Shown: positions 26,188-38,319 of the stretch, in pieces
Numbering within the stretch: the first letter of the stretch is position 1
Layout: each line of letters begins with the position of its first letter
Assembly: GCA_002869065.1 (NCBI GenBank)
Contig: PKTR01000002.1
Span: 1,116,001 to 1,180,000 of the forward strand
Direction of reading: 5' to 3'
Source: Hyphomicrobiales bacterium
GTDB lineage: Bacteria > Pseudomonadota > Alphaproteobacteria > Rhizobiales > Rhodobiaceae
DNA length: 64,000 nucleotides
Program-made: the position numbers and the translations under genes
Notes under the pieces: model-generated
Told to the model about the DNA's origin: nothing
Database searches by the model: none
Seen by the model: only the letters and a program-made list of their open reading frames with translations

Positions 26188-26826
26188 ATGACCAACTCCG
26201 CGATCGCGAAAACCGGATTGCGCCAGAAGACCGATGCCATCGCGCGCGGGCTTTTCGATACGCTCTACAATCGGCTCGCGGCGCTCTATGAGCCGCTGTT
26301 GGTCAAGCTGCTTGGCTATTCCGGCCACGAGGTCGTTGCCGAAGCTCTGTGCCCATTCCTCGAGGATCTCGATGGCGTTGTTCTCGATGCCGGTTGCGGG
26401 ACCGGGCTGACGGCGCTGGCGCTGCAGACGTGCCGGCCGGAACTGACCATCGACGGGTTCGACATCGCGCCAGACATGGTGGCGATCGCGGAAAAGTCGG
26501 GTGCCTATCGCGAACTCATGGTCGCGGATGCGACCAAGCCGCTGCCGGTCGAGAGGGGCACCTATGCGGCCGCCATCTCGTCGGGGCTTTACACGCAGGG
26601 CCATGTCGGCGCCGAAGCTATTGCCCCGGTGCTCGATGCCCTGCGGCCGGGCGGGCTGTTCGGCTTTTACGTCTATGAGCCGATCTTCGAGAAGCTCGGC
26701 TTTGCCGGCGAGCTCAAGCGGCTCGTCGATGACGGCGCGATCACCGTTCTCGAAGAAGAAGAGGCGAGCCATTTCCGCCGTCTCGCCAACCAGTCCTGCC
26801 GGGTGTTTGTCGTCCGCAAGAGCTGA
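26188..26826 (+). CDS. Class I SAM-dependent methyltransferase
   Basis: A 212-residue Rossmann methyltransferase. Motif I is VVLDAGCGTGLTALAL near residue 66, then FDIAPDMVAIAEKSGAY (motif II acidic loop), VADATKPLPVERGTYAAAISSGLY and VLDALRPGGLFGFYVYEP. AAGGCAGG precedes ATG 26188 well. It follows the hybrid kinase gene on the same strand after 161 bases. Layout resembles TPR-less Williams-Beuren-type methyltransferases; substrate unknown. Confidence 0.88.
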   Translation: MTNSAIAKTGLRQKTDAIARGLFDTLYNRLAALYEPLLVKLLGYSGHEVVAEALCPFLEDLDGVVLDAGCGTGLTALALQTCRPELTIDGFDIAPDMVAIAEKSGAYRELMVADATKPLPVERGTYAAAISSGLYTQGHVGAEAIAPVLDALRPGGLFGFYVYEPIFEKLGFAGELKRLVDDGAITVLEEEEASHFRRLANQSCRVFVVRKS

Positions 26827-26849
26827 TCATTTGCCGGCTATGTAGCTTT

Positions 26850-27593
26850 TCAGGCCCAGATCGCGACGCGCAGGCCGCGGGCGTCGCGCGCCGGTTCGGG
26901 CGGGAACGGCTCGGCCTTTTGGCTGAGGATGCGCTCGGCGATGACGGCGTTGACGCAGGCGTCGATGAGGTCGTCGGGCCCGGCGCCGCACGGTGGCTTC
27001 TGCCCGAGAAAACCCATTTCGTAGCCGAAACGCACCAACAATTCCCGGCGCTGATCGAGGCCGGCCGGATTCGGCCGGCTCTTCACCTTCTTCGGCAGGC
27101 TCATCGGCTGTTCGCCATTCAGCCGCCAGAAGGCGAGTTCCGGGTGGACCTCGAAAACACGGGCTTCGAGGTCAGGCGTCATCAACGCATCGATTTCACG
27201 GATCTTCGGGAAGAGCGCGAAGCCCTGGCGCGACACCTTGCGTGGCGGGTCCGAGGTTTCGAGCGCCAGCCGGCACGCCTCGCCGAAGTTGTCGGCCATG
27301 ACGGCGGCGCGGGCGGGGATCGAAAACACCGAGGATTGGCGCTCGCCAAGGAGAGGGCGGACGGCTTTTTCCGGTCCGCGCCCGTTCGGCCCGATGTGGT
27401 CAGGCAGGCCGATCGGCATGTCGACGGCGACAACGCGCGGGTTTTCCGGCGCGGCGAGGATCTCGGCAAAGCTTTCGTGCAGGCGCAGGCGGGGCGGCTC
27501 GTCGTCGAGCGAGCGATAGGCCGCGATCCAGCCCGCCGGGCAGCCGTCGACACCGGCGACCCAGCCGCTGTCTTCTCTGTCCTCAGCCGGCAT
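26850..27593 (-). CDS. DUF429 domain protein (predicted RNase H-like fold)
   Basis: A 247-residue DUF429 protein. The family's N-terminal GVDGCPAGWIAAYR, the acidic VVAVDMPIGLPD near residue 55 and the C-terminal DDLIDACVNAVIAERI with its conserved aspartates match the fold predicted to be RNase H-like. The biochemical role is not established. Its ATG lies inside the pdxY gene; the two overlap by 11 bases and are surely co-transcribed. Confidence 0.85.
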   Translation of the reverse strand: MPAEDREDSGWVAGVDGCPAGWIAAYRSLDDEPPRLRLHESFAEILAAPENPRVVAVDMPIGLPDHIGPNGRGPEKAVRPLLGERQSSVFSIPARAAVMADNFGEACRLALETSDPPRKVSRQGFALFPKIREIDALMTPDLEARVFEVHPELAFWRLNGEQPMSLPKKVKSRPNPAGLDQRRELLVRFGYEMGFLGQKPPCGAGPDDLIDACVNAVIAERILSQKAEPFPPEPARDARGLRVAIWA

Positions 27594-28494
27594 CGCCGCT
27601 GTCCGGGGCGTTCGCCTTGCGCCGGATCGTCGGGGTTTGCAGCCGCCGCATGGTGACCATAGCCGTCGGGCGGACGATGCTCCCCTGTTCCGTCGTCAGC
27701 CACAACTCGTCGGCGCCGGCTTTCACCGAGCGGGCGACCAGTTCGAACGCGGTGGCGGTAGCGCGGCCAAGCGCGGTTTCCTCGTTCGCCCCGTCGAGGA
27801 GATGGGCGAGGAACAGCGAGGACAGCAGGTCGCCGGGGCCGTTCGGCGCGTTGGCGATCGCCGGATGCTCGGCGACGATGGCTGAGGACGCGGCTTTTGC
27901 CACCAGCATGGTCGCCATGGCGTTGCCGAAGAGCGCCGGCGCGGAGGAGACGACCATGCGCGGCGGCGAAAGGGTGCGGGCGGCCGCTTCGGCCTCGGCG
28001 GGCGTCGTTACCGGCATGCCGCTCAGCCAGGCGAGTTCGAAAGCGTTGGGGGTGGCGATATCGGCGAGCGGCAGGAGCCTGTCGCGGATCGCTTCGGCCG
28101 TCGGTTCGGGCACGTAGAGCCTGCCTGCGTCGCCGGAAATCGGGTCGCAGAGATAGAGCAGGTCCGGGTTCTTTTCGCGTGCCTTGCCGATCAGCCCGGC
28201 GATCGCCTCGGCCTGTTCGGGACTACCCAGATAGCCGGTCAGGATGCCGCCGACCTGATCGATCCAGGGGCTGTTCGCGAGATCGGCCAACATGGCGGCG
28301 AAGCCATCCATGTCGGGCACCAACCGGGTCGAGGGGCCATGGCCCGGATGCCAGGAGAGCGTGATCGTCGGGACGAACCAGACCGGGAAGCCGAGCCGCT
28401 CGAGCGCGAAGACAACGCCGCGGCCGCCGACGGAGCCGCGAGCGACGAGCGAGGTGATGACGATGATCGCCGGTTTTCTGACGGGGGCGGGCAT
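27583..28494 (-). CDS. pdxY: Pyridoxal kinase
   Basis: A 303-residue ribokinase-fold kinase of the PdxY type, which phosphorylates pyridoxal in the B6 salvage pathway. Evidence: VITSLVARGSVGGRGVVFALERLGFPVWFVPTI at the start (family SxVxxGxVGN-like segment), YLCDPISGD, DIATPNAFELAWLSG (family TPN-E motif), and NGPGDLLSSLFLAHLL, where GPGD holds the catalytic aspartate. Located 68 bases downstream of the FAD oxidoreductase gene. Confidence 0.88.
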   Translation of the reverse strand: MPAPVRKPAIIVITSLVARGSVGGRGVVFALERLGFPVWFVPTITLSWHPGHGPSTRLVPDMDGFAAMLADLANSPWIDQVGGILTGYLGSPEQAEAIAGLIGKAREKNPDLLYLCDPISGDAGRLYVPEPTAEAIRDRLLPLADIATPNAFELAWLSGMPVTTPAEAEAAARTLSPPRMVVSSAPALFGNAMATMLVAKAASSAIVAEHPAIANAPNGPGDLLSSLFLAHLLDGANEETALGRATATAFELVARSVKAGADELWLTTEQGSIVRPTAMVTMRRLQTPTIRRKANAPDSGDAG

Positions 28495-28562
28495 GGCGGG
28501 TACAGTTTTTTTGCTGCCGTGCGTGGAAAGTGGCCGCGCGGCCGTTTTCGGTTCGGGCGCCG

Positions 28563-29741
28563 TCAGATGACGGCCAGTTCGTGCACCGGATGGTTGGCGG
28601 CGATGCGGTCATAGGAAAACACGGATAGGTCGAGAGTGCGATAGGCGCCGTCGACGATCAGTTCGGAAATGGCGCGCCCGACCGCCTGCGCTTGCTGCAG
28701 ACCGTGGCCCGAGAAGCCGTTGGCGAAGAGGAAATTGCCGATCTCGCTGTGCGGTCCGAGGATCGCGTTCTGGTCGAACGGGTTGTAGTCGTAGTGGCCG
28801 GCCCAGGCATTGGTCAGCTTGATCGCCTCGAATGCCGGCACGCGGTGGGCGAGCGCCGGCCAGATGATTTCCTCGAACAGGGCCCAGTCGGGATCGAAAT
28901 CGTCATCGTTGGCGCGGCCGTCATCTTCTTCTTTCGGCGACATGCCGCAGATGAAGTGGGCGCCTTCGGGGCGGACATAGATGCCGCTCGGGTCGACCAT
29001 CAGCGGCATGCCCTCGACCTTTTCGCGGCAATCGAAGACGAAGACGGTGCGCTTGCGCGGCTCGACCGGCAGCGAAATCCCGGCGAGTTCCGCCAGATCG
29101 CCGGCCTGCGGGCCTGCCGCGTTGACCAGGGTGCCGCAGGCGATCCTGTGTCCGTCGGCGAGGCGCACCGCTTCGATGCGGTCGCCGACGCGCTCGATGC
29201 CGGAAATGGTGCCGGTGATCGCCGTGACACCCCGCTTCCTGATGTCGCCGCGCAGCAGCGCCAGCACGCCATGGGCGTCGAACCAGCCCTCGCCGCTCTG
29301 ACCATAGGCGCCGGCTGCGAGGTCCTCGACATTCAGCCAGGGGAAGCGGTGCGTGAGGTCGACCGGTTCGAGATAGGCGATGTCGGCGCCCTCGGCGATC
29401 TGGATCGCGTGGTTGGCGCGCAGCCGCTCGACGCCGGCCTCGCTCGACAGGATGAGATAACCCTGTTCGCGGAAGCCGACATCGGCATCGGGCCCGAAAT
29501 GGGTTTTCAGATCACGCAGGAAGCCAAGGCCGAATTGCGACAGGCGGATGTTCTCGGGGGTAGAGAATTGCTGGCGAATCGACGCCGCCGACAGTGTCGT
29601 CGCGGCACGGGCAAACGCGGGATCGCGCTCGATGACCGCAATGGAGCCGGAGAAGCCGGGTTCGCGAGCGAGGAACCAGGCAACACTCGCGCCGACGGCG
29701 GCGCCTCCGGCAATGACGACATCATAAAAATCGGCAGGCAT
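28563..29741 (-). CDS. FAD-dependent oxidoreductase (DAO family)
   Basis: A 392-residue D-amino acid oxidase/glycine oxidase-type flavoprotein. The dinucleotide-binding segment DVVIAGGAAVGASVAWFLA starts at residue 7; TLSAASIRQQFSTPENIRLSQ is the usual loop near FAD in the sarcosine/dimethylglycine group; YVRPEGAHFICGMSP and the C-terminal NGFSGHGLQQAQAVGRAISELI complete the cofactor site. The oxidised substrate is probably a secondary or alpha-amino acid but cannot be named. Leads a minus-strand group with pdxY and the DUF429 gene. Confidence 0.88.
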   Translation of the reverse strand: MPADFYDVVIAGGAAVGASVAWFLAREPGFSGSIAVIERDPAFARAATTLSAASIRQQFSTPENIRLSQFGLGFLRDLKTHFGPDADVGFREQGYLILSSEAGVERLRANHAIQIAEGADIAYLEPVDLTHRFPWLNVEDLAAGAYGQSGEGWFDAHGVLALLRGDIRKRGVTAITGTISGIERVGDRIEAVRLADGHRIACGTLVNAAGPQAGDLAELAGISLPVEPRKRTVFVFDCREKVEGMPLMVDPSGIYVRPEGAHFICGMSPKEEDDGRANDDDFDPDWALFEEIIWPALAHRVPAFEAIKLTNAWAGHYDYNPFDQNAILGPHSEIGNFLFANGFSGHGLQQAQAVGRAISELIVDGAYRTLDLSVFSYDRIAANHPVHELAVI

Positions 29742-30016
29742 GTGCGCACCTTTTTTTCAACGCCAGACGGCTTCGGCGAATGGGCTCCGATTTGCCGCGA
29801 TTTCCCGAGCAAAACACACTTCAAATCAGAAGGATAGAGCCTATCCGTCGAGACTGTTGCGGGACCGGATGAGCTTGTTCGTGGCAATGGTTCCGCCAGT
29901 ATTTGACGGCATCGGATCATTGTTCGGTCCGGTGATCGTAATGTTTGCCGAAAGCACTATTTGCAACCCTGCCCTTAGGTGAGTAGGAATAAGTGATTAC
30001 AAAAGGAACTATTCCC

Positions 30017-30910
30017 ATGAGCGAGCAACTGCGCCCCCGTCGCAGCGTCCTTTACATGCCGGGCTCGAACACCCGTGCATTGGAAAAGGCCAAGACCCTT
30101 GATGCGGATTGTTTGATCCTCGATCTGGAAGATGCCGTTGCGCCGGAAGAAAAGGCGCAGGCGCGCAAGAACGTGTTCGACGCGGTGCGCGGCGGCGGCT
30201 ACGGCAATCGTGAGTTGATCATTCGCATCAACGCGATCACCTCGGCATGGGGCGAGGCGGATCTGGAAATCGCGGTTTCGGCAAACCCGGACGCCATTCT
30301 GGCGCCGAAAGTGAGCACGGCGGCGGATGTCTTCGAGATCGGCCAGCGGCTCGATAGCGCGGGCGCCGAGGCTTCTCTGAAGCTCTGGGTGATGATGGAA
30401 ACGCCGCGGGCGATGCTGCACGCCGAAGAGATCGCGGCGGCCGTCAACGGGCCCGACGGGCGGCGGTTGAAGGCCTTCGTCATGGGCACCAACGATCTCG
30501 CCAAGGATACGCGGGCGCGCATCCTGCCCGGTCGCCAGCCGATGGTCTCCTGGCTGTCGACCTGCGTTGCCGCGGCACGGGCCTATGGCCTCGACATCAT
30601 CGATGGCGTCTACAACGACTTCGGCAATGAGGAAGGCTTCGCGGAAGAATGTGCGCAGGGCCGGGATTTCGGCATGGACGGCAAGACGCTGATCCACCCG
30701 AAGCAGGTCGCGCCGTGCAACGAGATCTTCGCGCCGAGCGCCGACGAGGTCGCCTGGGCGAAAACCATCATCGCCGCCTTCGACGAGCCGGAAAACGCCG
30801 GCAAGGGCGCGATCCGCATCGAGGGCAAGATGGTCGAGCTGCTGCACGCCGACATGGCGCGGCGCACGGTCGCCGTCGCCGAAGCGATGGCCGCGCGTGC
30901 GGGCGCCTGA
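30017..30910 (+). CDS. HpcH/HpaI aldolase family CoA ester lyase
   Basis: A 297-residue CitE/Mcl-type lyase. RRSVLYMPGSNTRALEKA at the start, DCLILDLEDAVAPEEK with the metal-binding glutamate/aspartate, NGxDGRRLKAFVMGTNDLAKDT, and the family signature GKTLIHPKQVAPCNEIFAP near residue 230 are all present. Members cleave or form malyl-, beta-methylmalyl- or citramalyl-CoA. AAGGA precedes ATG 30017; an ATT/GTG-like upstream start is not needed. It is followed by a DUF1737 gene 12 bases later, likely in the same transcript. Confidence 0.88.
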   Translation: MSEQLRPRRSVLYMPGSNTRALEKAKTLDADCLILDLEDAVAPEEKAQARKNVFDAVRGGGYGNRELIIRINAITSAWGEADLEIAVSANPDAILAPKVSTAADVFEIGQRLDSAGAEASLKLWVMMETPRAMLHAEEIAAAVNGPDGRRLKAFVMGTNDLAKDTRARILPGRQPMVSWLSTCVAAARAYGLDIIDGVYNDFGNEEGFAEECAQGRDFGMDGKTLIHPKQVAPCNEIFAPSADEVAWAKTIIAAFDEPENAGKGAIRIEGKMVELLHADMARRTVAVAEAMAARAGA

Positions 30911-30922
30911 CGGGGTTCTATT

Positions 30923-31129
30923 ATGCAGCTCTATCGATTTCTCACCGGCCCCGACGATGCGGCGTTCTGCAAGCGGGTTTCGGCCGCGCTCAACAAGGGC
31001 TGGGTGCTGCATGGCTCACCGAGCCTGACGTTCGATGCGACCACGGGGCGTGTCATGTGCGGTCAGGCAGTGACGAAAGAGGTCCCCGGCGTCGAGTACA
31101 CCGACGACGTCAAGCTGGGTGAGTGGTAA
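30923..31129 (+). CDS. DUF1737 domain protein
   Basis: A 68-residue protein that matches DUF1737 over its whole length: MQLYRFLTGPDDAAFCKRVSAALNKGWVLHGSPSL is the family pattern. These small proteins are often found beside CoA-lyase or aldolase genes, as here. No function is known. The stop lies just before the left palindrome array. Confidence 0.8.
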   Translation: MQLYRFLTGPDDAAFCKRVSAALNKGWVLHGSPSLTFDATTGRVMCGQAVTKEVPGVEYTDDVKLGEW

Positions 31130-31164
31130 GCGCCACAGTATTCGGAGCGCTCGCTTTCTCCGTG

Positions 31165-31835
31165 GTCATGCCGGGCTTGGCTCGGCATCCAATGGCATTG
31201 GCGTTAAGCCTATACAGTCGAGAGTGAAGCGTTTCCTTTGTGGGGAAGCGTTCTGCCGATTTGTCCCTGATGCGTCATCCTCCGGCTCGACCGGACGATC
31301 GGCCGGCGAAAAGCGTGGCGGCCGTGCTTTCTGCATGAGCGGATCAGGCTTGGAACGTCTTGCGAACCTCGAGGTCTTTCGTGTTGAGAGCGATCCTCCG
31401 GTCGAGCCGGAGGATGACGAGGGAGGGGTGGGAAAGATGCCGTATTCGCCAATGGGCAGGGCGTTGCCGCTTGCTCCCTCCCAGCCGTCGTCATGCCGGA
31501 CTTGATCCGGCATCCAATGGCCTTTGCCGATATTGATGGCGGATGTGAGCAGAACGACGCGCCGAAAACAAACCGCCACCGGGCTACCGTTCCGAGAGGG
31601 GCAATGGGCCCCGGCTCAAGGCCGGGGTGACGGGGGAGTGGGTAGGCAAGCGCAGTGCCCATCCGCTTTGCCGTATTGCACGCCCGAACCCGCAGGGGTC
31701 GCAAGGCCGACTGGCCGCCGCCGGGCGGCAAGTCGGGTGTTCCCGACTTGCGCATGTCGCAGAGTCAACACGGGAGCACCCGTGTTGAGGGCGCCCTCGC
31801 GGAGGCTGGCGGGCGGTAGTCCGCGCTCAGTCGTC
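31165..31835. repeat. Left intergenic palindrome array beside the methionine cluster
   Basis: About 670 bases made of palindromic units. In order: CATGCCGGGCTTGGCTCGG type (31165-31195); an inward-facing pair of CCTCCGG units (31274-31300 and 31392-31418); GTCATGCCGGACTTGATCC type (31490-31520); CCCCGGCTCAAGGCCGGGG near 31609-31627; CAAGTCGGG/CCCGACTTG (31729-31750); CAACACGGG/CCCGTGTTG (31766-31787). The same units occur in reverse order and opposite strand at 37729-38254. Block 31449-31520 matches the complement of 38009-38080 at 70 of 72 bases. No gene is credible here. Confidence 0.85.
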
Positions 31836-31881
31836 AGCGAAAACCAGTTCTCCCTCTCCTTGACAACCCGTCACGATAGAC

Positions 31882-31897
31882 ATAAAGATATCTTTAT
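31882..31897. promoter_or_regulatory. Perfect 16-bp palindrome, probable SahR-type operator
   Basis: ATAAAGATATCTTTAT is its own reverse complement over all 16 bases and is conspicuously AT-rich in a GC-rich setting. It ends 21 bases before the ATG of the ArsR-methyltransferase gene. A palindrome of this kind at the promoter of a SahR-like regulator followed by metF and metH fits autoregulated control of methionine synthesis. Confidence 0.75.
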
Positions 31898-31918
31898 ATC
31901 AATTTTGTGCGTGTCGTG

Positions 31919-32947
31919 ATGCTCAACAAGTCGGCCCTTCCCGTTCCCGTGCTCATCAATGGTCTGAAGGCCATGGGTGAGGTCACGCGTATCCGCATCG
32001 TCGCGCTGCTGGCGCAGGGCGAGCTGACGGTGAAGGATCTGACCGCTATTCTCGGCCAGAGCCAGCCACGCATTTCGCGCCATCTCAAACTGCTTCTTGA
32101 AGCCGGACTGATCGAGCGGCTGCCGGAAGGGGCGTGGGCCTATTTCCGGCTGGCCGAAGGGGCGGGTGCGGTCGAGCTTTTGACCAGCCTGATCGGCCAT
32201 CTCGACCTCGGCGACCCGGTGCTTGCCGGCGACCGCGCGCGGTTCGAGGGGCTAAAGGAGGCGCAGCGCGCCGAGGCCGATCGCTATTTCGCCGCGAGTG
32301 CCGCCGAGTGGGATCGCATCCGCTCGCTGCATGCGCCGGAAACGTCGGTCGAAGCGGCGATGGCCTCGGTGGTCGGCGACCGGCCGTTCGAAATGATGGC
32401 CGATCTCGGCACCGGTACCGGCCGGTTGCTCGAACTGTTCCGTCCGCTCTATGGCCGCGCGGTGGGCATCGATGCCAGCCATTCGATGCTGGCGGTGGCG
32501 CGCGCCAATCTCGACCGGCTCGATCCGAGCGCGACGGGCGGCGAAGCGCAGGTCCGGCAGGGCGATCTCTACGCGCTGCCGCTGGCGAGCGGGTCGTATG
32601 ATCTCGTCACCATTCACCAGGTGCTGCATTTTCTCGCCGATCCGGCGCGGGCGTTGCGCGAAGCCGCACGCATCGTGCGGCCCGGCGGGCGTATTCTCGT
32701 TGTCGATTTCGCGCCGCACGACCTCGAATTCCTGCGCAGCGAGCAGGCGCATCGCCGCCTCGGTTTCTCGCATGCGCAGGTCGAGCAATGGGCGGCGGAC
32801 GCCGGGCTGGTGACGGAGGAGATCCGAGACCTGGCGCCGGAGCAATCCGAGACCGGCAAACTTACCGTAACGCTGTGGCTGTTCAAGGATCCGCGCATTC
32901 TGATGGCGGACACCCCGGCCCTTTCCTCTCAGGAGACATTCGCATGA
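31919..32947 (+). CDS. ArsR-family regulator fused to a SAM methyltransferase domain (SahR-like)
   Basis: A 342-residue fusion. Residues about 5-95 form an ArsR winged helix (MGEVTRIRIVALLAQGELTVKDLTAILGQSQPRISRHLKLLLEAGLIERLPEG); residues about 140-320 form a class I methyltransferase fold with motif I MADLGTGTGRLLELF and VRPGGRILVVDFAPHD. The classical arsenic-binding cysteines are absent. With metF and metH directly downstream, the best reading is a SahR-type sensor of S-adenosylhomocysteine that uses the methyltransferase fold as ligand pocket. Start ATG 31919; GTG 31907 is an alternative. Its TGA overlaps the metF ATG. Confidence 0.88.
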   Translation: MLNKSALPVPVLINGLKAMGEVTRIRIVALLAQGELTVKDLTAILGQSQPRISRHLKLLLEAGLIERLPEGAWAYFRLAEGAGAVELLTSLIGHLDLGDPVLAGDRARFEGLKEAQRAEADRYFAASAAEWDRIRSLHAPETSVEAAMASVVGDRPFEMMADLGTGTGRLLELFRPLYGRAVGIDASHSMLAVARANLDRLDPSATGGEAQVRQGDLYALPLASGSYDLVTIHQVLHFLADPARALREAARIVRPGGRILVVDFAPHDLEFLRSEQAHRRLGFSHAQVEQWAADAGLVTEEIRDLAPEQSETGKLTVTLWLFKDPRILMADTPALSSQETFA

Positions 32948-33867
32948 CCTCGAACGGCAACGGAAAGAGCCCGCGCGAAGCGGCCGCCACGCCGGAACAG
33001 CCGCGCATCCGCGTCTCGTTCGAATTCTTCCCGCCTAAGACGGAGAAGATGGAAGAGACGCTGTGGCGCTCGATCGAAAAGTTGGCGCCGCTCGAGCCGG
33101 AATTCGTTTCGGTGACCTATGGCGCCGGCGGCTCGACACGTGAGCGCACCCACGCGACGGTAACGCGCATCCTGCGCGAGACGAAGATGGTGCCGGCGGC
33201 GCATCTGACCTGCGTCGACGCGACCCGCGAGGATGTCGACGAGGTGGCGCGCGCCTATCGCGACACCGGTGTGCGCCACATCGTGGCGCTGCGCGGCGAT
33301 CCGGTCGATGGCGTCGGCAATGCTTATCAACCGCACCCGGAAGGCTACGCCAGCACGGTCGATCTGATTTCCGGCCTGAAGCGGATCGCCGATTTCGAGA
33401 TTTCCGTTTCGGCCTATCCGGAGAAGCACCCGGAGAGCCCCGACTGGCAGACCGAGATCGACCTGTTGAAGCGCAAGGTCGATGCCGGCGCGACGCGGGC
33501 GATTACCCAGTTCTTCTTCTCCAACGATCTCTACGAGGCCTATCTGGAGCGGGTGCGGGCTGCCGGCATCTTCATTCCGATCGTGCCGGGCATCATCCCG
33601 ATCCACAATTTCACCCAGGTGGCGAAGTTCGGCGCGGCGACCGGCACGACGATCCCGCCGCGGCTCGCCGAGCGCTTCGAGGGCCTCGAGGACGACGCCG
33701 AGACGCGCAAGCTGGTGGCGGCCGCGGTTGCCGCCGAACAGGTCGACGATCTGGTGGCGCGCGGCGTGTCTGAGTTCCATTTCTACACGCTGAACCGCGC
33801 CGACCTCGTTTTCGCGATCTGCCATCTGCTCGGCATCAAGCCGGGCCACGATGCGGTGGCCGCCTGA
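32944..33867 (+). CDS. metF: 5,10-methylenetetrahydrofolate reductase
   Basis: A 307-residue MTHFR that reduces methylene-THF to 5-methyl-THF with FAD, supplying MetH. Typical segments: RVSFEFFPPKTEKMEETLW near residue 25, FVSVTYGAGGSTRERTH, HLTCVDATRED, HIVALRGDP, GATRAITQFFFSNDLYEAYLERVRAAGI and PIVPGIIPI. The upstream open frame lies in the regulator gene. ATG 32944 overlaps the regulator's stop (ATGA). metH begins 79-91 bases downstream, after a hairpin. Confidence 0.95.
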   Translation: MTSNGNGKSPREAAATPEQPRIRVSFEFFPPKTEKMEETLWRSIEKLAPLEPEFVSVTYGAGGSTRERTHATVTRILRETKMVPAAHLTCVDATREDVDEVARAYRDTGVRHIVALRGDPVDGVGNAYQPHPEGYASTVDLISGLKRIADFEISVSAYPEKHPESPDWQTEIDLLKRKVDAGATRAITQFFFSNDLYEAYLERVRAAGIFIPIVPGIIPIHNFTQVAKFGAATGTTIPPRLAERFEGLEDDAETRKLVAAAVAAEQVDDLVARGVSEFHFYTLNRADLVFAICHLLGIKPGHDAVAA

Positions 33868-33898
33868 CGACGGCCGCACCGCCTCGCCGAGTTGAAAG

Positions 33899-33927
33899 AG
33901 CCGTTCCGACGATCCTGTCGGGCGGCT
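33899..33927 (+). other. Hairpin between metF and metH
   Basis: AGCCGTTCCGAC (33899-33910) pairs with GTCGGGCGGCT (33917-33927) with one bulged base, leaving a six-base loop. Only TTC follows, so it is a poor terminator; it may stabilise or partly end the metF message ahead of metH. Confidence 0.45.
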
Positions 33928-33958
33928 TTCGCTATAACATGCAGGAATGAATAATCTT

Positions 33959-37684
<3,726 letters not shown>

Positions 37685-37728
37685 GGCGCGCTTGATCCTA
37701 TTCCGCTTACGACCGTGCGCGGTCTTCG

Positions 37729-38254
37729 ACCGCTGGTCTCCGCGAGGGCGCGCCCTCAACACGGGTGTTCCCGTGTTGGGTCTTTGATTGGGTAAGTCGG
37801 GAACACCCGACTTGCCGCCGGGCGGCGGCCGTTCGGCCTTGCGGCCCTGCGGGCCGGGCGTGCCCGATGAGGGCACTGCGCCTGCCTCCCCACTCCCGGT
37901 CACCCCGGGCTTGACCCGGGGTCTATTGCCCGTCTCGAAACGGTATGTCGGCGCGACTCGTGGCAAGTGCTTTGCGCTAATCGCGACCGCTTCCAATTTG
38001 GTCATGCGCCATTGGATGCCGGATCAAGTCCGGCATGACGACGGCTGAGAGGGAGCAAGCGGCAACGCCCTGCCAATTGGCAATGCGGCATCGGTCTCAC
38101 CTTCTCACGTCATCCTCCGGCTTGACCGGAGGATCGTGTTCCACACGGGATGCGTTGCGTTGATGTGCGGAGGGTTTGCCGTGTCCCGCCCTGCGCAAAA
38201 TGCGGATGCCGTATCCGTTGCCGCCTGATCCTCCGGTCAAGCCGGGGGATGACG
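37729..38254. repeat. Right intergenic palindrome array, inverted relative to the left one
   Basis: Starting about 45 bases after the metH stop: CAACACGGGTGTTCCCGTG (37757-37777), AAGTCGGGAACACCCGACTT (37794-37813), CCCCGGGCTTGACCCGGGG (near 37903-37921), ATGCCGGATCAAGTCCGGC (38009-38039) and an outer pair of CCTCCGG units (near 38105-38130 and 38228-38254). Order and strand are the mirror image of 31274-31835, including flanking text such as AGGCAGGCGCAGTGCCC. The 72-base block 38009-38080 differs from the complement of 31449-31520 at two positions. The 635-base gap contains no credible gene. Confidence 0.85.
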
Positions 38255-38319
38255 CAGGAGAGTAACGCGGCGAAGGGTATCGAAGTGCCACGGACTCGTT
38301 TCGGAGTCCTGCGCCGCTC

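Noticed and set aside
31119-31755. Small genes within the left palindrome array
   Set aside because: Frames here translate the repeat units themselves; none has a ribosome site or a recognisable product.
33868-33958. Cobalamin or SAM riboswitch before metH
   Set aside because: The gap is only about 90 bases, contains one simple hairpin and no recognisable B12 box or SAM riboswitch core.
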